NCBI GenBank assembly: GCA_025618425.1
Contig: CM046846.1
Span: 27,720,499-27,784,498 of the forward strand
DNA: 64,000 bases
DNA from: Heliocidaris tuberculata
Taxonomy: Eukaryota > Echinodermata > Echinoidea > Camarodonta > Echinometridae
Direction: 5' to 3'
The notes beneath the pieces were generated by a model. It searched no databases. It was not told the DNA's origin and was given only the letters and a program-made list of their open reading frames with translations. Below, piece by piece: positions 24,922 to 37,300 of this stretch (position 1 is its first letter; every line of letters starts with the position of its first letter). The translations under genes were made by a program, and so were the position numbers.

Positions 24922-25205
24922 TACGAAGCCCCGTTAGGGCCAAATTGACAACGTAAAAAAAAAAAATTATTACGTACGTACGTAATAATACTACGTACGT
25001 ACGTAATATACTACGTACGTACGTAATAAATACTACGTACGTACGTAATAATTACTACGTACGTACGTAGTAATACTACGTACGTACCTAGTATTTATTA
25101 CGTACGTACGTAGTATTTATTACGTACGTACGTAGTATTTATTACGTACGTACGTAGTATTTATTACGTACGTACGTAGTATTATTACGTACGTACGTAG
25201 TATTG
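24922..25205 (+). repeat. Left terminal inverted repeat with 11 palindromic units
   Basis: A unique end of about 35 bp and A12, then eleven copies of TACGTACGTACGTA (one with a single change at ~25081) separated by 6-9 bp of AT-rich spacer, giving a period of about 20-22 bp. The spacer changes from ATAATACT-like to GTATTTAT-like along the array. The integrase ATG is at 25216, so the array probably also overlaps its promoter. Confidence 0.9.
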
Positions 25206-25215
25206 ATGACGATCA

Positions 25216-28200
25216 ATGGCGGCGGCAGAGAGGGACAGACTCGTACGTTTATATTTTGAGATTGGATTTACGCAGAGGGAGATACTCTATTATTTAATTG
25301 CCAAGCACAGAATAGTCATAAGCAACAGAACCCTAAAGCGCGTCTTAAAAAGCCTTGCTTTATTTAGAAGAAAACAATCAAATATCCTTGACGTTGCGCT
25401 CCACATATTGAACCTCTTATCGAATACATCCGGGAAATTACACGGATATCGTTGGATGCACGCGAAATGTGTGAGTGATGGATTCCGTGTATCTAGAGAA
25501 AACGTACGCCTCTTGCTCCTAATTCTGGATCGTGAGTCAGTAAACCAACGACGTCGAAGACGGCTTCAGAGGAGGCGATACCGTGGTAATGGACCTAATT
25601 TCACTTGGCACATAGATTGTTATGATAAACTCAAGCCATATGGTATCTGCATTAGTGGTTGTATAGACGGATTTTCTCGCAAGATGGTGTGGTTGCAAGC
25701 CCATCATACAAGCAGTGACCCGCACTTGATTGCCGGATACTTCATCAAGGCGGTGTTGAATGTCGAAGGGTGCCCTCGACGAGTACGTGCAGATAGAGGA
25801 ACCGAAAATGGGGTTGTTAGAGACCTGCAGACTTTTCTGAGGCGAAATCACCAGGATGGTTTAGCAGATCAGAAAAGCTTCGTATATGGCAGAAGCATTG
25901 CGAACCAACGCATAGAAGCATGGTGGAGCATTCTGAGAAAGCAGTGTGCCCAGTATTGGATGAATGTGTTCTCAAAACTGAAGGACGATGACCTGTTCAA
26001 CGGGGAGTTCTTGGACAAAAACTTGATCCAGTTTTGTTTCATGGCACTGATACAGGTGAGGGTTCACAATGTTTTCATCAACTGACTCCGGCTTGTACTC
26101 ACTACATAATTACTGCAGGGGCGGCGGAGCATTTTTCAAAGTGGGGGGGGGGGCACCAACAATAAAAGGGCATTTTTGAAAAAAAGGGGCACCTACCTAC
26201 ATAGGGTGAAAACAAGGCGGAAAATACCACTTTGAGACATTAGTATACCGCTACATACACTATCGATGATCATTTTTGACACATCTTAACATGGTTCCAG
26301 ATAAAAACTACTTTTGCATTTTGTGTGATGGTTTGATTATCCATTTGCGAGCGAACGAAGCAAGCGAGCAAAAAATTTAAGATTGTTTTATTACATTGAA
26401 GGCTATTGAAGGCGAGCGTAGCGAGCAAGCTTTGGAAAAATTTTAGAAATTCTTTTTTTTCTCTCATTCCTTTTATGATTTAGGGGCAGTGATTAATATT
26501 GTATAATTTAGGGCATTGTGTCCCTCTTGCCACCTACTCCACTGCCTCACTTTGTGCTGATATCAGTAGGGGAATCTATTACCTGTATTAATATGAAGCC
26601 TCTCTGATTATTTGGAGCTAGATATATGGCACTTTTGTGGACTTTAGGGCACAGTTTATAAGCGACATCTGGATGTATATAGGTAAAAAGGGGCACTCGG
26701 TGTCAAAAGACAAAAGGGGCACTTATCAAAGGGGAAAATGATAATTATTATTAGAAAGGAAAAGGGTCACTGATCAGAAATAAAAGGGGGCACTTAAAAA
26801 GGTGAACTTATCAGGGTGAAAACGGGCACTTATCAGAAGGGAAAATTGCACTGTTAGAACGGAAAATTGGCACTAATCAGACGAAAATAGGGGTACTTAT
26901 CAGATTTCAAAAGGGGCACTAATGTATGAGGTTAAAAGGGCCACTTATTAGAAGGTGAAAAGGGCACTTATTAGAAAGAAGAAGGGGCAGTTATACGAAG
27001 AAAAATGGGCACTTATCATAGGTGAAAAGGGGTACTTATTAGAAGGGAAAATTGCATTATTTGAACAGAAAATGGGCACTAATCAGACGAAAACAGGGGC
27101 ACTTATCGTATTTCAAAAGGGGCACTCGTGTATGAGGTTAAAAGGGCCGCTTATCAGAAGGTGAAAGGGCACTTATTAGAAAGAGAAAAGGGCACTATAC
27201 GAAGAAAAAGGGGCAATTTATCAGCTATGAGAAGGGGCACTTATCAGCTGTGAAAAGGAGCACTTTTCATGGATAGAAAGGGGCACTTTTGGGGTACTTG
27301 AAAAAGTGGGCGGCACTTTGCACCCCTGCCCCCCCCCCCCCCCGGGTGCGCCGCCTCTGAATTATTGTCTTAATCATTAGGGCCATATAACTCAATGCTG
27401 CATGCAAGAATACGTGTAGGGCTGTAGGCCCTTTAGGAATGTAAATTTTTTAAGGTTAAATCGAAATTTGAAATTTTTCGTTCAAGTTTACTAAACGATC
27501 ACTATTATAAAGGAAGGTGGAAAGAAAAGAAAAACAAAATACAACAGCAAATAAACAAATAAAGAAACATTAACACTGCAAATTATTCCCTATTTCCCCT
27601 AGTTTTCTCCATTCTCATCTGTCATTATTTAATTTCATTTTGAAGGGTTCACTTCAAACAATTGAGCATCCAAAATATTACGCGAAATCAAGTAGAGTTT
27701 TGTGGCTGTACGTTAAGATTATAATGAAGTATAGTTTTGATCGATTTACTGTAACTAATGTCACATTTTATTGTTGATAAATAATAATTATGTAATGTGA
27801 AACTGTGTTCAAACCGTAGGCATATATACTCTGGAAAGTTTGTGCTAGATTTGTACTTCATTGTCAAGGGATGTATACATGTATTACATGAATTGATTTC
27901 ATTTTCCGATTCTTGATATATCAAACGTTGAATATTCTCCACTGTTTATATATTTTACAATATATAATTACGTCATCTGTTGATAGATGAAAATGGAATT
28001 CATTAATAGATGTCGGATGGACAAGATATTATGAACTTTTCTTGTAATATCATCTCAGCGGCGTATCTACGGGGGGGGGGGGGGAAGAAGGGGCACGTGC
28101 CCCGGGCGGCACTTGAAGGGGGCGCAAGAAACGAAAAAGAGAGAAAGAGAAATTGGAGAAAAGGAAGAAAACTAGAGCCTTACAGTTAAGATGCTCCCCC

Positions 28201-29387
28201 AGTCCATGGTAAATTTCTTAGAAAACAGTGTCATAACATGATTTAAAATGGCAAAATTTTCTAAAGCTCGGGACTTAAAGGGGGCTCATAATCATGTTTT
28301 TTTCAGGATCTCGTAATTTTGCACCCCCCCCCCCATTGTAGGATTTTGCATAAGTAGAATTTAAAAGGATTTAAAATTCTCTCTAGTTGTTTGCCCCCTT
28401 TTTTGTAAGTTTTATAAGAAACTTATTCAATTTTGCCCCACCCCCTCCAAAACTTTCAAAAACTTTCAAAAACTTTCGCAAGTCCCAACTTTCGATTGCC
28501 TTGCTAAATACCTCGAATATATTAGTTCTTCCGGTATTTCGTTGATTTTTATCCTTAAATATTTACCGGGGAAAAGTAAATAGAAAAGGATTTTACAATG
28601 TTCGAAATTACCAAAATAACTCGAGAGCTAAAAGTAGTTGTGCTTCCTTTATTTCAAAGGGTGACATGAATTAGAAATTGCATTTGAGGGGTAAAATTGC
28701 ACAAAAAAAGAAACTACAGCTCATTCGTTTTGCTCACTCCCTTGTATTTCTTTATGAAATTCTGGCTGCTAATCCCTGTGTAAGAGTTTTAATCCATATC
28801 CACGTAATGTCATATTCCTGAATTAAACGCCGGAATTAATTTCATTTGATTGTTTGAAGCTGATAAGTTTTTTGCAGCAGGGGGGGGGGGGGGGGGGCGG
28901 GCGCAATTTTGTTATTTGCCCCGAGCGCCATAATTCCTAGATACGCCTCTGTATCATCTCCATATATACTTAGATCTCCCTTTGAGAGGTTCCATTTAAT
29001 GGCCGAGATGATTTTGCACGTTAAGGCTTACTCGTTTTTACTGTGTTTGCACTTCAGGAGGAACTTGACGAGGTTGTGCACATATGGGACTCTCATCGAC
29101 TTCAGCGTCATCGGAACATGGTAGATCCAACTGGGAAACCCATCATCATGTATACATCTCCGGAGTTGTACAATACTGAGGACAAGCTAGTTCCAGTGGA
29201 TGCGCGTGAGGTTGAAGTTTGTATTGATCATTGTGTTTTCAAAGATGGTCAGCCATGCAGTGATCCAGTTATCTTTGAGCTATGCTGCCTTTTCCTGGTG
29301 GAAAACAATCTCCATCTTCCATCCACTCCACAGGAAGCTCTTTGTTTATACCGTACTTTACGTGAATTATTGTACAGAGAGTTGTAA
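25216..29387 (+). CDS. Transposon integrase, rve/DDE superfamily, two exons, intact
   Basis: Exon 1 at 25216-26055 and exon 2 at 29058-29387 join in phase 0 (CAG/GTGAGG ... TTCAG/GAG) to 389 aa plus TAA. The start at 25216 is the only upstream ATG in a frame that follows the TIR array. Residues 8-48 look like a helix-turn-helix (GFTQREILYYL). The integrase core shows WHID (D134), RADRGTEN (D193) and NQRIEAWW (E234): a complete D-D-E triad with 58- and 40-residue gaps. The core holds LKPYGICISGCIDGFSR and the exon join restores LIQ-EELDEVVHIWDSHR, the usual continuation of this animal family of integrase-core proteins. Function: cutting and joining the element's ends. The lack of stops suggests recent activity. 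The intron carries two hAT MITEs. An ATTAAA at ~29415 could be the poly(A) signal. Confidence 0.88.
26116..27359. mobile_element. hAT-type MITE with minisatellite core, in the integrase intron
   Basis: Ends CAGGGGCGGCGGAGCA and (inverted) CAGAGGCGGCGCACCC, flanked by AATTACTG and AATTATTG (8-bp duplication with one change). The core is a degenerate ~24-bp repeat around AAAAGGGGCACTTATCAGAA, at least 15 copies between 26690 and 27300. G and C homopolymers at the borders. An inverted relative lies at 53690-54970. Confidence 0.85.
28056..28951. mobile_element. hAT-type MITE with perfect 8-bp duplication TATCATCT
   Basis: Ends CAGCGGCGTATCTACG and (inverted) CAGAGGCGTATCTAGG; TATCATCT at 28048-28055 and 28952-28959. 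Contains G and C runs just inside the ends. No transposase frame. It lies in the integrase intron, 100 bp before exon 2. Confidence 0.88.
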
Positions 29388-29432
29388 AAAAAAAGAAAAT
29401 ACAACCCAAGAGAACATTAAAACTGATTCATG

Positions 29433-29700
29433 CGTGAGGTAAAGAAGAATTTTACCCTGGTATTTAGTTTTTTGAATAGAAGCAGAAAATGAGAGAAACA
29501 GATCGGTGAAAGTTTGAGAAAATCTGTTAAGAAATAAGAAAGTTATGAGCTATTGAAGTTGTAAGAAATCAAACACACATCGGCAACTCCTTGTTGATTT
29601 TGCATGTCTTGGGAGCTCCTCTCGCATTTGATCTGTACAGAGAGCTTCATGGATTTCATTTTCTCAGTTATTTCTAAACAAAATGTGTAAACATATCAGA
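29433..29700. repeat. Half copy of the AAGTCCACCCTG foldback family
   Basis: TTTACCCTGGTATTTAGTTT, AGCAGAAAATGAGAGAAACA and GTTAAGAAATAAGAAAGTTA match one arm of the 1797-2272 element. The other arm is missing or too diverged. Confidence 0.6.
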
Positions 29701-29743
29701 GTATATTGGATTCGTATATATACACAGATTGATATGATATAAA

Positions 29744-30135
29744 TTATTTTAGAATGCACCCCATAATGGTATGATATGCTACACTGCGTATGACATATTC
29801 GTTAGCTAATTTCATAAAGAATATGAACGTTTCTACTGCTCTAAGAAAAGCGAAATTAGGGTATTTTAATGTTAAAGCATTTAAGAGTTTGTTTCTTTGT
29901 TCATTGAATTTAGGCCAAAATATCAGTAGTTCGTAGCTCGTAGTTTTTCGTTTCGTCACCAATCTCTCCTTCCTCACAGTCGGTGCATATTCTAAGATGT
30001 ATTGGTGTTTTATCAGGCCTTCTGTGCCTTCCTGTTTCTATTGCTAAATTATTACAGCCTATTCTGAAGCGGCATATATTTCTTCGGAGTCGAAAAGTTT
30101 CGATAACATGGAGATACTGTTCCTGCTTAATATCT
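29744..30135 (-). pseudogene. LINE reverse transcriptase C-terminal fragment
   Basis: On the minus strand YLHVIETFRLRRNICRFRIG, ETGRHRRPDKTPIHLRICT and CTDCEEGEIGDE are followed, after a frameshift, by ELLIFWPKFNEQRNKLL. This order (R..I...R.G.......GR..RP...R.C..C.......DE.HFL..CP.F...R..L) is the Cys-rich tail of CR1/RTE-type reverse transcriptases. Nested inside the giant element. Confidence 0.7.
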
Positions 30136-30200
30136 GACTTAAATTTCTTGTGTGCATGATCTCAGTTTGTTCCCCTTCCCACTATTCCCTACATTACTGT

Positions 30201-31287
30201 CAGTGGCGGCACCAGGATTTTTAAAGTGGGGGGGGGGGGGGGTTGGCAAATGGGGGGCAAAAGAAAATGTTGGGGGGGGGCAAGGGCGGACAAAAAAAAA
30301 TTGACACTTTTTGTAGTGAAAATGTACAGAATATTCGGCTATAAACCTACCCAGATATGAGGACATTTTGAGCATCTAGCTGAACTGCCCGATTATAAAG
30401 AGGTGTTAGTTATATACTGCGAGCGAGCGAAGGGAGCGAGCAAAAATTTTGACATTTTTCGTAGTAAAAATGTACAGAAATTACATATTCGGCTATAAAA
30501 CTACCCCAATATGCATGAGGACATTTGAGCATGCATCTTGCTGCCCGATAATGAGGTGGTAGTTATTTATTGCGAACACTTTTTGTCGTGAAAATGTACA
30601 GAAATTACATATTCGGCTATAAAACTACCCCAATATGCATGAGGACATTTGAGCATCTTGCTGCCCGATTATGAGGTGGTAGTTATTTATTGCGAACACT
30701 TTTTGTCGTGAAAATGTACAGAAATTATATTCGGCTATGAAACTACCCAGATATGAGGACATTTGAGCATCTTGCTGCCCGATAATAAGGTGGTAGTTAT
30801 ACATTGCGAACGGGCAAAAATTTTGAAACTTTTTGTGGTGAAAATGTACAGAAATGATTATTTGGTTATAAAACTCCCCCAATATGAGGACATTTGATCA
30901 TCTCGCGGCCTGATTATGTGGTGGGAGTTATAGGCCTGTATTGCGAGCGAGCGAAGCGAGCGAGCAAAAATTTTGACACTATTATAGTGGAAATGTACAA
31001 AAACTACTCAAATATGAGGATATTTACACGAGCTGAGCGAACAAATTTGCCCCATGCCCCCCCCCACCTTGCTGCCACCACTGCTTTCCAAGTTTCCGTT
31101 TTCTTTCTTTTTCCTTCTTTTCTCCATTCCTTTTTCACTTTTTTCTTTCCTTTTCTTTTCTTTTTCATTTTCCACCCTTTTATTTTTTTTCACTCCGAAA
31201 ATTATTCGGGGTGGGGGGCAACTGGGGGGGGGGGGCAAAGCTTCTGACTGGTGGGGGCAAATGCCCCCCCCCTTGGTGCCGCCACTG
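30201..31287. mobile_element. hAT-type MITE with perfect 8-bp duplication ATTACTGT
   Basis: Ends CAGTGGCGGCACCAGG and (inverted) CAGTGGCGGCACCAAG; ATTACTGT at 30193-30200 and 31288-31295. The core has about five ~110-150-bp sub-repeats with GTGAAAATGTACAGAAATTA and GAGGACATTTGAGCATCTTG, plus GCGAGCGAGCGAAG clusters. A CT-rich run is at 31090-31190. Confidence 0.9.
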
Positions 31288-31295
31288 ATTACTGT

Positions 31296-33946
31296 GCAGA
31301 TCAGTGGTGAATTGGTTTTTAAAGATATCCTTCATAACGGAATTCACTTCATTTCCGACAACCCGTTCACTGTCAGTTAAGTCTACAACATCAATACATT
31401 AATTGTTTTCATCAAGCTATAATTCAACCTTTCAATAACGTATATGTAAATTTTAAAACCAGCATATGGTGTTTTTTCTTGTCATTACTCTTATCAATTT
31501 ATACCCATGGCATAACAGGGAATTACAATTCATCTGTGACCATTACATGTACTTAGCTAGTATGGGTATTCTCCCATGTCAGCAAAAATGGCAATATTAT
31601 TACTTTTCTTATTTACACCAAGAGCATAATTATGTGAGCCACTGTAAGTGAACAGGTTCCAAAGCATTTTTGGAAGAATAGTTTTGAGTGACCTACATCA
31701 TTTCTCAGAAGTTTTCCAAACTCTATGACAAATGGTCCTCAAACCTCTGTCCCATATACAGAAGGATGCATGGTTTGATAAGTGACTGGAACAGACGTAC
31801 AACTAGTTTTTATATTTGGGGGATGATTTTCGTTTGCCAGCAGCATTCATGTATGTTTGTGTGCAGATTTCTCTTTGTTCCTTTTTAACCCCTCAAATCG
31901 AAATTTTCTTATGTATTTTTATGTATTTTACCCTTAGAAAAAAATCCATGGGAATACAGCGACCTATCAAAAGATTTTTTGCAATTTTTAACATTGATTC
32001 CTATTTTGGGGGAATAAACACCCTGGAGAAATATATTTGAGAAAATTAGCAAGGCAATTCCGAGGCAAATTTGTGATTTCTTTCGAATGTTTTATCCTTT
32101 GAAAGTGCTTTTTATGCACATATCTTTTCTGGGGGCGCAACATATAACAAGCTCCTATCTGATGTGGGGGAGGGGGAAAAGCAACTATAGTCAATTAATT
32201 AGCATTAGGGGCGTGAAATAGCTAGATCCTAATTATGCGAGGGAGCAAAGCGACTGAACTTTAGAAAATGTTCGCATTTTAATCCCTATAAAACACAATT
32301 TCTCTGTCCTTGACTGCAGTAATCCTCAAAGATTGATAAATACATAATGATAACATAAACGGGGGTGTAGAACCTTGCCTGATTTCTCCACTCTGTCACA
32401 CATAATTTCACATTATAAATTCATTAAATAGTAAATTCATTACAGATTCCCCACAAATGTGGTATCAAATGAAACTGGAAGATTTTTTCTATCTAACTGT
32501 GGTGCAAAAATTATGATATTTATCTCATTTTTGTAATATAAGCATTTTAAAAATGTAACATTTTTCTGACTTGCCTCGCACAGCATGGGAATTACCCGAA
32601 TGCAAATCATTTGAATGTGGTTATGGACATATCTTAATTGATTATATTGTAATGTAACTTTTGAAGATTACAAGAGGTCAGATGACCATGGAAACATTGT
32701 ACATGTATATGTGTTTACTGTTCATTTTCACATGTGCATCTGTGCAAATTTTTAGTTATGTGCACTGTTGCTAGTGCATGGCAATGAGAATCGACAGTTT
32801 TCCATTCACAACAAGGCTGTTCGGGTTTGTTACGTATTTAGTGTTACCTCATGTTCAATTTGATGTGACTGTCAAATGATATGTAGGACACATACTTCTA
32901 GTGTTGAGATGCTTTATCCCTAAGCAGTCAAATACCGTGAGTTAAATGATCTGTATATAAGTTTAGGAACATATGTTTGATTAGTTTGCATGTATTACCA
33001 TTTGCACCTGAAGAGGTATTTCCAATCTGAAAATCATATAGTATGACAATTATAGATGGAGACAAGTTGATGAATCATGTGTGCTACGATGGTACAAATA
33101 ATGCACAGGCAAATGGACACATTTAGTTATTGTCACAGGCAAATACAAAGACTCAGAAATTCTGCAATGAATTGGACCTGTCCAAGTTTAGACTCTTCTA
33201 ATTATAATTATGTTCAATAAGTTGTGCATTTGTATGGCAGATTACAAATGTGTGTGAACTGTTATATAGTTATAAATACATGTACCTCTATCGCTAATTT
33301 GGGTTTCACGACGTTATGAGCCATTCTTAATGGTTGAGAAATGTTATTCTACATCAGTATAATTGAAGTTAAAAATCTGTGGACCTTCATTCATATTGTA
33401 CATTAATTTTGTGAAAGGAAAATAAATCACTTTCAGAACTTGTACTGATGCTCATTGTAAAGCAATTGCTAAATAATAATTGTGTGTGTGTGTGTTGTGT
33501 GTGTTGGGTGTGCGTGGGTGGGTGTGTGGGTGTGTGTGTTGTGTGCCGAGGGAGGGGAAGGGGGGATTTGTGATCACCATTTCGCCCCTTTTTTGAAAGG
33601 GTCTTTCAACACTTTTCATTACCGTAGAAACCACATTAGAATAGGCCATTGAAATAGGGTATAACATTGGCACATTCAGCACTTTCTCTGGCACTTTCAT
33701 ATAGGGCTGTTTTTAAAAACATGATACCGTCAAAGAATTTACACATGCATGTACTTGTGATTCCGATCTCAGGTTACTTGAAATTATACAGAATACAACT
33801 GAAAACATACCTTTATTTTTGTGTTATCTTGAGTGTGCATGCGGTGGCCTGTAAACGTCTCAATGAGACCCCCACCCCCGGGTCAAATGTTATGGTTGAA
33901 TTTGGATGACTATTTCCCTTATTCAATAGGCCAGCTCCTTGACCCG

Positions 33947-33981
<35 letters not shown>

Positions 33982-34348
33982 CTCCCAGCTACCCAACCCC
34001 CGGCCCCCAGCTACCCAACCGGGCGCAGGCGACGCGCCACAATGTTGGTATCAAATGTGCTAGCTGCTGCGTACCCTATGTATGTGCTATATACCGTACC
34101 ATCGTACATGTACAGGCTAGGCAGGCCCAGGCCCATTCCATATTCCGAATATTCCGGCGCGCGAAAGTATAGCGCGTGTCCAGCTATCTGGCGCCAAAGC
34201 TCTAAAGATCCAGCCTAGTTAGCTCGCGCTCTCTAGATGCGCTATATGCAACCACGTGTACTATATGTGCTAGTATAGTACATGTGTGCACAATATTTAG
34301 TTTTCGACCTACCGGTACGCGAGGTGGACATGATCACAATTCCTAGAT
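31296..34348. other. Noncoding spacer before the cargo gene
   Basis: No credible frame. Contains a GT/GGGTGT microsatellite (33480-33545) and a C run of about 30 (33949-33979). From ~34020 to 34340 the DNA becomes CpG-rich (GCGCAGGCGACGCGCC, GGCGCGCGAAAG), which may be the cargo gene's promoter. Confidence 0.6.
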
Positions 34349-37300
34349 ATGGAGAACAACCCTATTACCACCGGCGACGCCGGTACCAGTGGCAGTAGTG
34401 GAAGTGAACCTTCACATAAAAGTAAAAGAATGAGGGTAGGTAGACTTCAACCCGATCAGTATCATATCAATGAGTAAACATATGAGTGTGTCTGTCTAGA
34501 GCAAGTAGTGTGTAGTGCACTGTAGATCTAGTGTAGAGCGCCTACAGCCAGGCGCCTGCATCACTCTGGTCTACTATTAATAGGGGAGGGCATTATCGTG
34601 GTTGTGGAAACCACCATTCACTCCATACAGAATTCGCTTCATTGCGTACATGCATTTTCCTCTTTAATTCCTCCGTCCATAGACTCTGCACTTCATTTTT
34701 GCGTGCTAACGAACGAGCGGTTTCCTCAAAAAGCACGATATACAGTAGCCGTTTGGTCTGTTCCAGACCTTGATCGTTCGGCGCTAATGCACTTTCGTAT
34801 CCATACCCCACCCCTACCCCTACCCCTAGCCTAGGGTTAACTTAGGGGTAGGGGTAGGGTACCGGTACCCAATGCGCATGGATACGAAAGTGCATTAGCG
34901 CCGATCATTCTTGGGTAGAGGGAAAACTTGAAGAAGTTGATGGTTGCTTCAGGGATGACATAGGGTCTAGATCTATATTATCTAGATCTTGTTAGGTCTA
35001 GAAACCTACTTCATGTTCAAGTCGTGATCATGTCTTGTGAAGTATAGTCATTGATTGTATTTCCGAAGAGCATTGTATTACTGAACATTATCAGCCAAGG
35101 CAAGTGCCTAAAAATGGCTTTCCTGTGCGTGGGACTACACGTACGTTCTCCACACTATTTGACACAGAGAACACGGCAGAAGATCATGAAATGAAAAAAA
35201 CATAGGTAATGATGTCTTATAACCTGCTGTCTCGTCACCCCCCCCCCCCCCCCCCCCCCCAGTCAACACCCCGCTGGCCCGGAATCAGGGTAGGTCATGG
35301 GCATCTCTTGTGCAAGAGGATAGAGTTTTGTGAAAGAGACCGAGAGCGTTCGCTTTCTGCTGGTTGGATTGGCAGCGTTTTTTCCAACAAAGATGGTTGA
35401 TCACTGTAATCCCTGGGTAGACTTTATATGTAGTGTTCGACTCTGGGGATCAGTCCATTTTATAGGCGATATTTTTGGATTCTTATTCTCAAATCACTAC
35501 ACAAGTCTCATCCAGTGCTGAACGCAGGATCTGGCTTTGGTGTTGAAAGTCTCCTGATCATTGATAGTGCACGGTTCTGGTAGGAGGGGTCTAATAGCCA
35601 AATGGTCTAAATTTATTTGGTCTAACAACACTTCGTCCATCACCGATTTGTCTAACCAACATTTCTTCTAATTACCATTTGGTCTAATAATCACTTTGCC
35701 TAATCACCACTTCGTCTATAGCCAATTCGTCTAAAACCCATTTGGTCTAATAATCAGTTCGTCTAATGTCCACTTGGTCCAATATCTATTTCGGCTAAAA
35801 CCAGTTGGTCTAAAAACCAAATGGTCTAATCATCATTTCGTCGAATAGCCATTGCTATGCTCCATCATATCACCTTTTTTTCTTTCCCCCCCCCCCCCAA
35901 ATAAAAACATAAATAAAAATAAACTACAAAAATTACTGCAAAAAGTTAGAAAATTTAGGCATATGAACGTGTCGGCAATTTGTACCTAGTCTTCCGCCCC
36001 AGCGGGGGGCGGGGGGGGGGGGGGGGTGTCAGTAAAAACGTCCACTCTTGGGCAACCCCCACTCTTCCCCTTTCCAGTTCAGGTAATGTTTTAAAAATGT
36101 ATAAACAGTGCATAGATCATGTGGACAACAATCAGGGGCGTAGCTATAGTCCAGCTGTTGGGGACACTGGCTGGGGGCACTGGCACCATGGGGGGGGGGG
36201 GGGGGGGGTGAAGGGACCGTGGGGCGGAGTGAGGGACCCTAAACTTGACCCTAATCCTAATCCTATTTCATATTCATGAGCATCTGCCAATTTCTGTGGA
36301 CCTGTTTAATGATCTCCCTCCATGCAATGGTCATAGGGTAGTCCATAGTCGTATATAGCGAGAGGGCAAAATTTTTTTTTCAGACCAGATGGCTATTAGA
36401 CCAAACAACAATTAGACCAAATGGTTATACCTTGGAGGATAGCATGAGTGCTCTCTGCAGGCCACATTTCTTGATGGATTTCTTTCAAAGTTTGTATAGA
36501 GATGTATCTTGGTATAATCTTCACATCTTTACTTTTTGGTGCTGCCCTCATTGTTCCGTCCTTTATATGGTCAAAGGTCATTTGTCCCTTTTATGCGCTC
36601 TTACTGCCACATTTCTTGACAGATTTCTTTCAGATTTTGTATTGAGGTGTATCTTGGACAAATCTACACATCTTTAACTTTTGGTGATGCTGCCACCAGT
36701 GTTCCGTCTTTTATAGGGTCATAGGTCATATTTTAGTAGATATATCGTGTGCGCTCTGCAGGTCACATTTCTTGACAAATTTCTTTTGAATTTCTATATA
36801 TAGAGATGCATTATATACTCTTATTTACACACATAGGCCCGAATTCTGATAGCTGGGTTTAACTTAACCTCAGTCTAAGTGTGGTAATAACCTTCGTTTA
36901 TGTCGCCATATTTAACCCTTGGTTAAAATTTGGTATTCCGATAGCGAGGTTTAGTTTAACCTCAGTCTAAGTGTGGTAATAACTCCCTCAAAATTTAGAC
37001 TCGCGCAGGGCGTAGTTTAAGTCCGGTTTGCAGTTTTCAGTGATCTCGGTTAGTGGAGTGAAACAAAATCTTGCAGACCTGTCACGAAAAGGTCGTTTAC
37101 CGAACATAGTCTACCCAACATAGTCTAACGTTGGACCCTAAATCATTTTTATTTTTAGCAGCAAAATTGCCTGTATTAGAGTCCAGATCTACAGAAAGGT
37201 GGCCATTTAACAAAATGTTAAAGAACAGATAGATAGATCTGCAGTAGATTATTCTAAACAAATTTTAATTTGCTTATTTTTTTTTTGTGTGTGTGTGTTT

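Noticed and set aside
24922..25205. CRISPR-like or satellite interpretation of the TACG arrays
   Set aside because: Units are palindromes with short AT spacers in a eukaryotic genome, and matching inverted arrays sit at both ends of one unit.
35585..35860. Helitron terminus based on TCTAAT..CTAAT words
   Set aside because: No 3' hairpin plus CTRR end and no rep/helicase frame; the words belong to a minisatellite.
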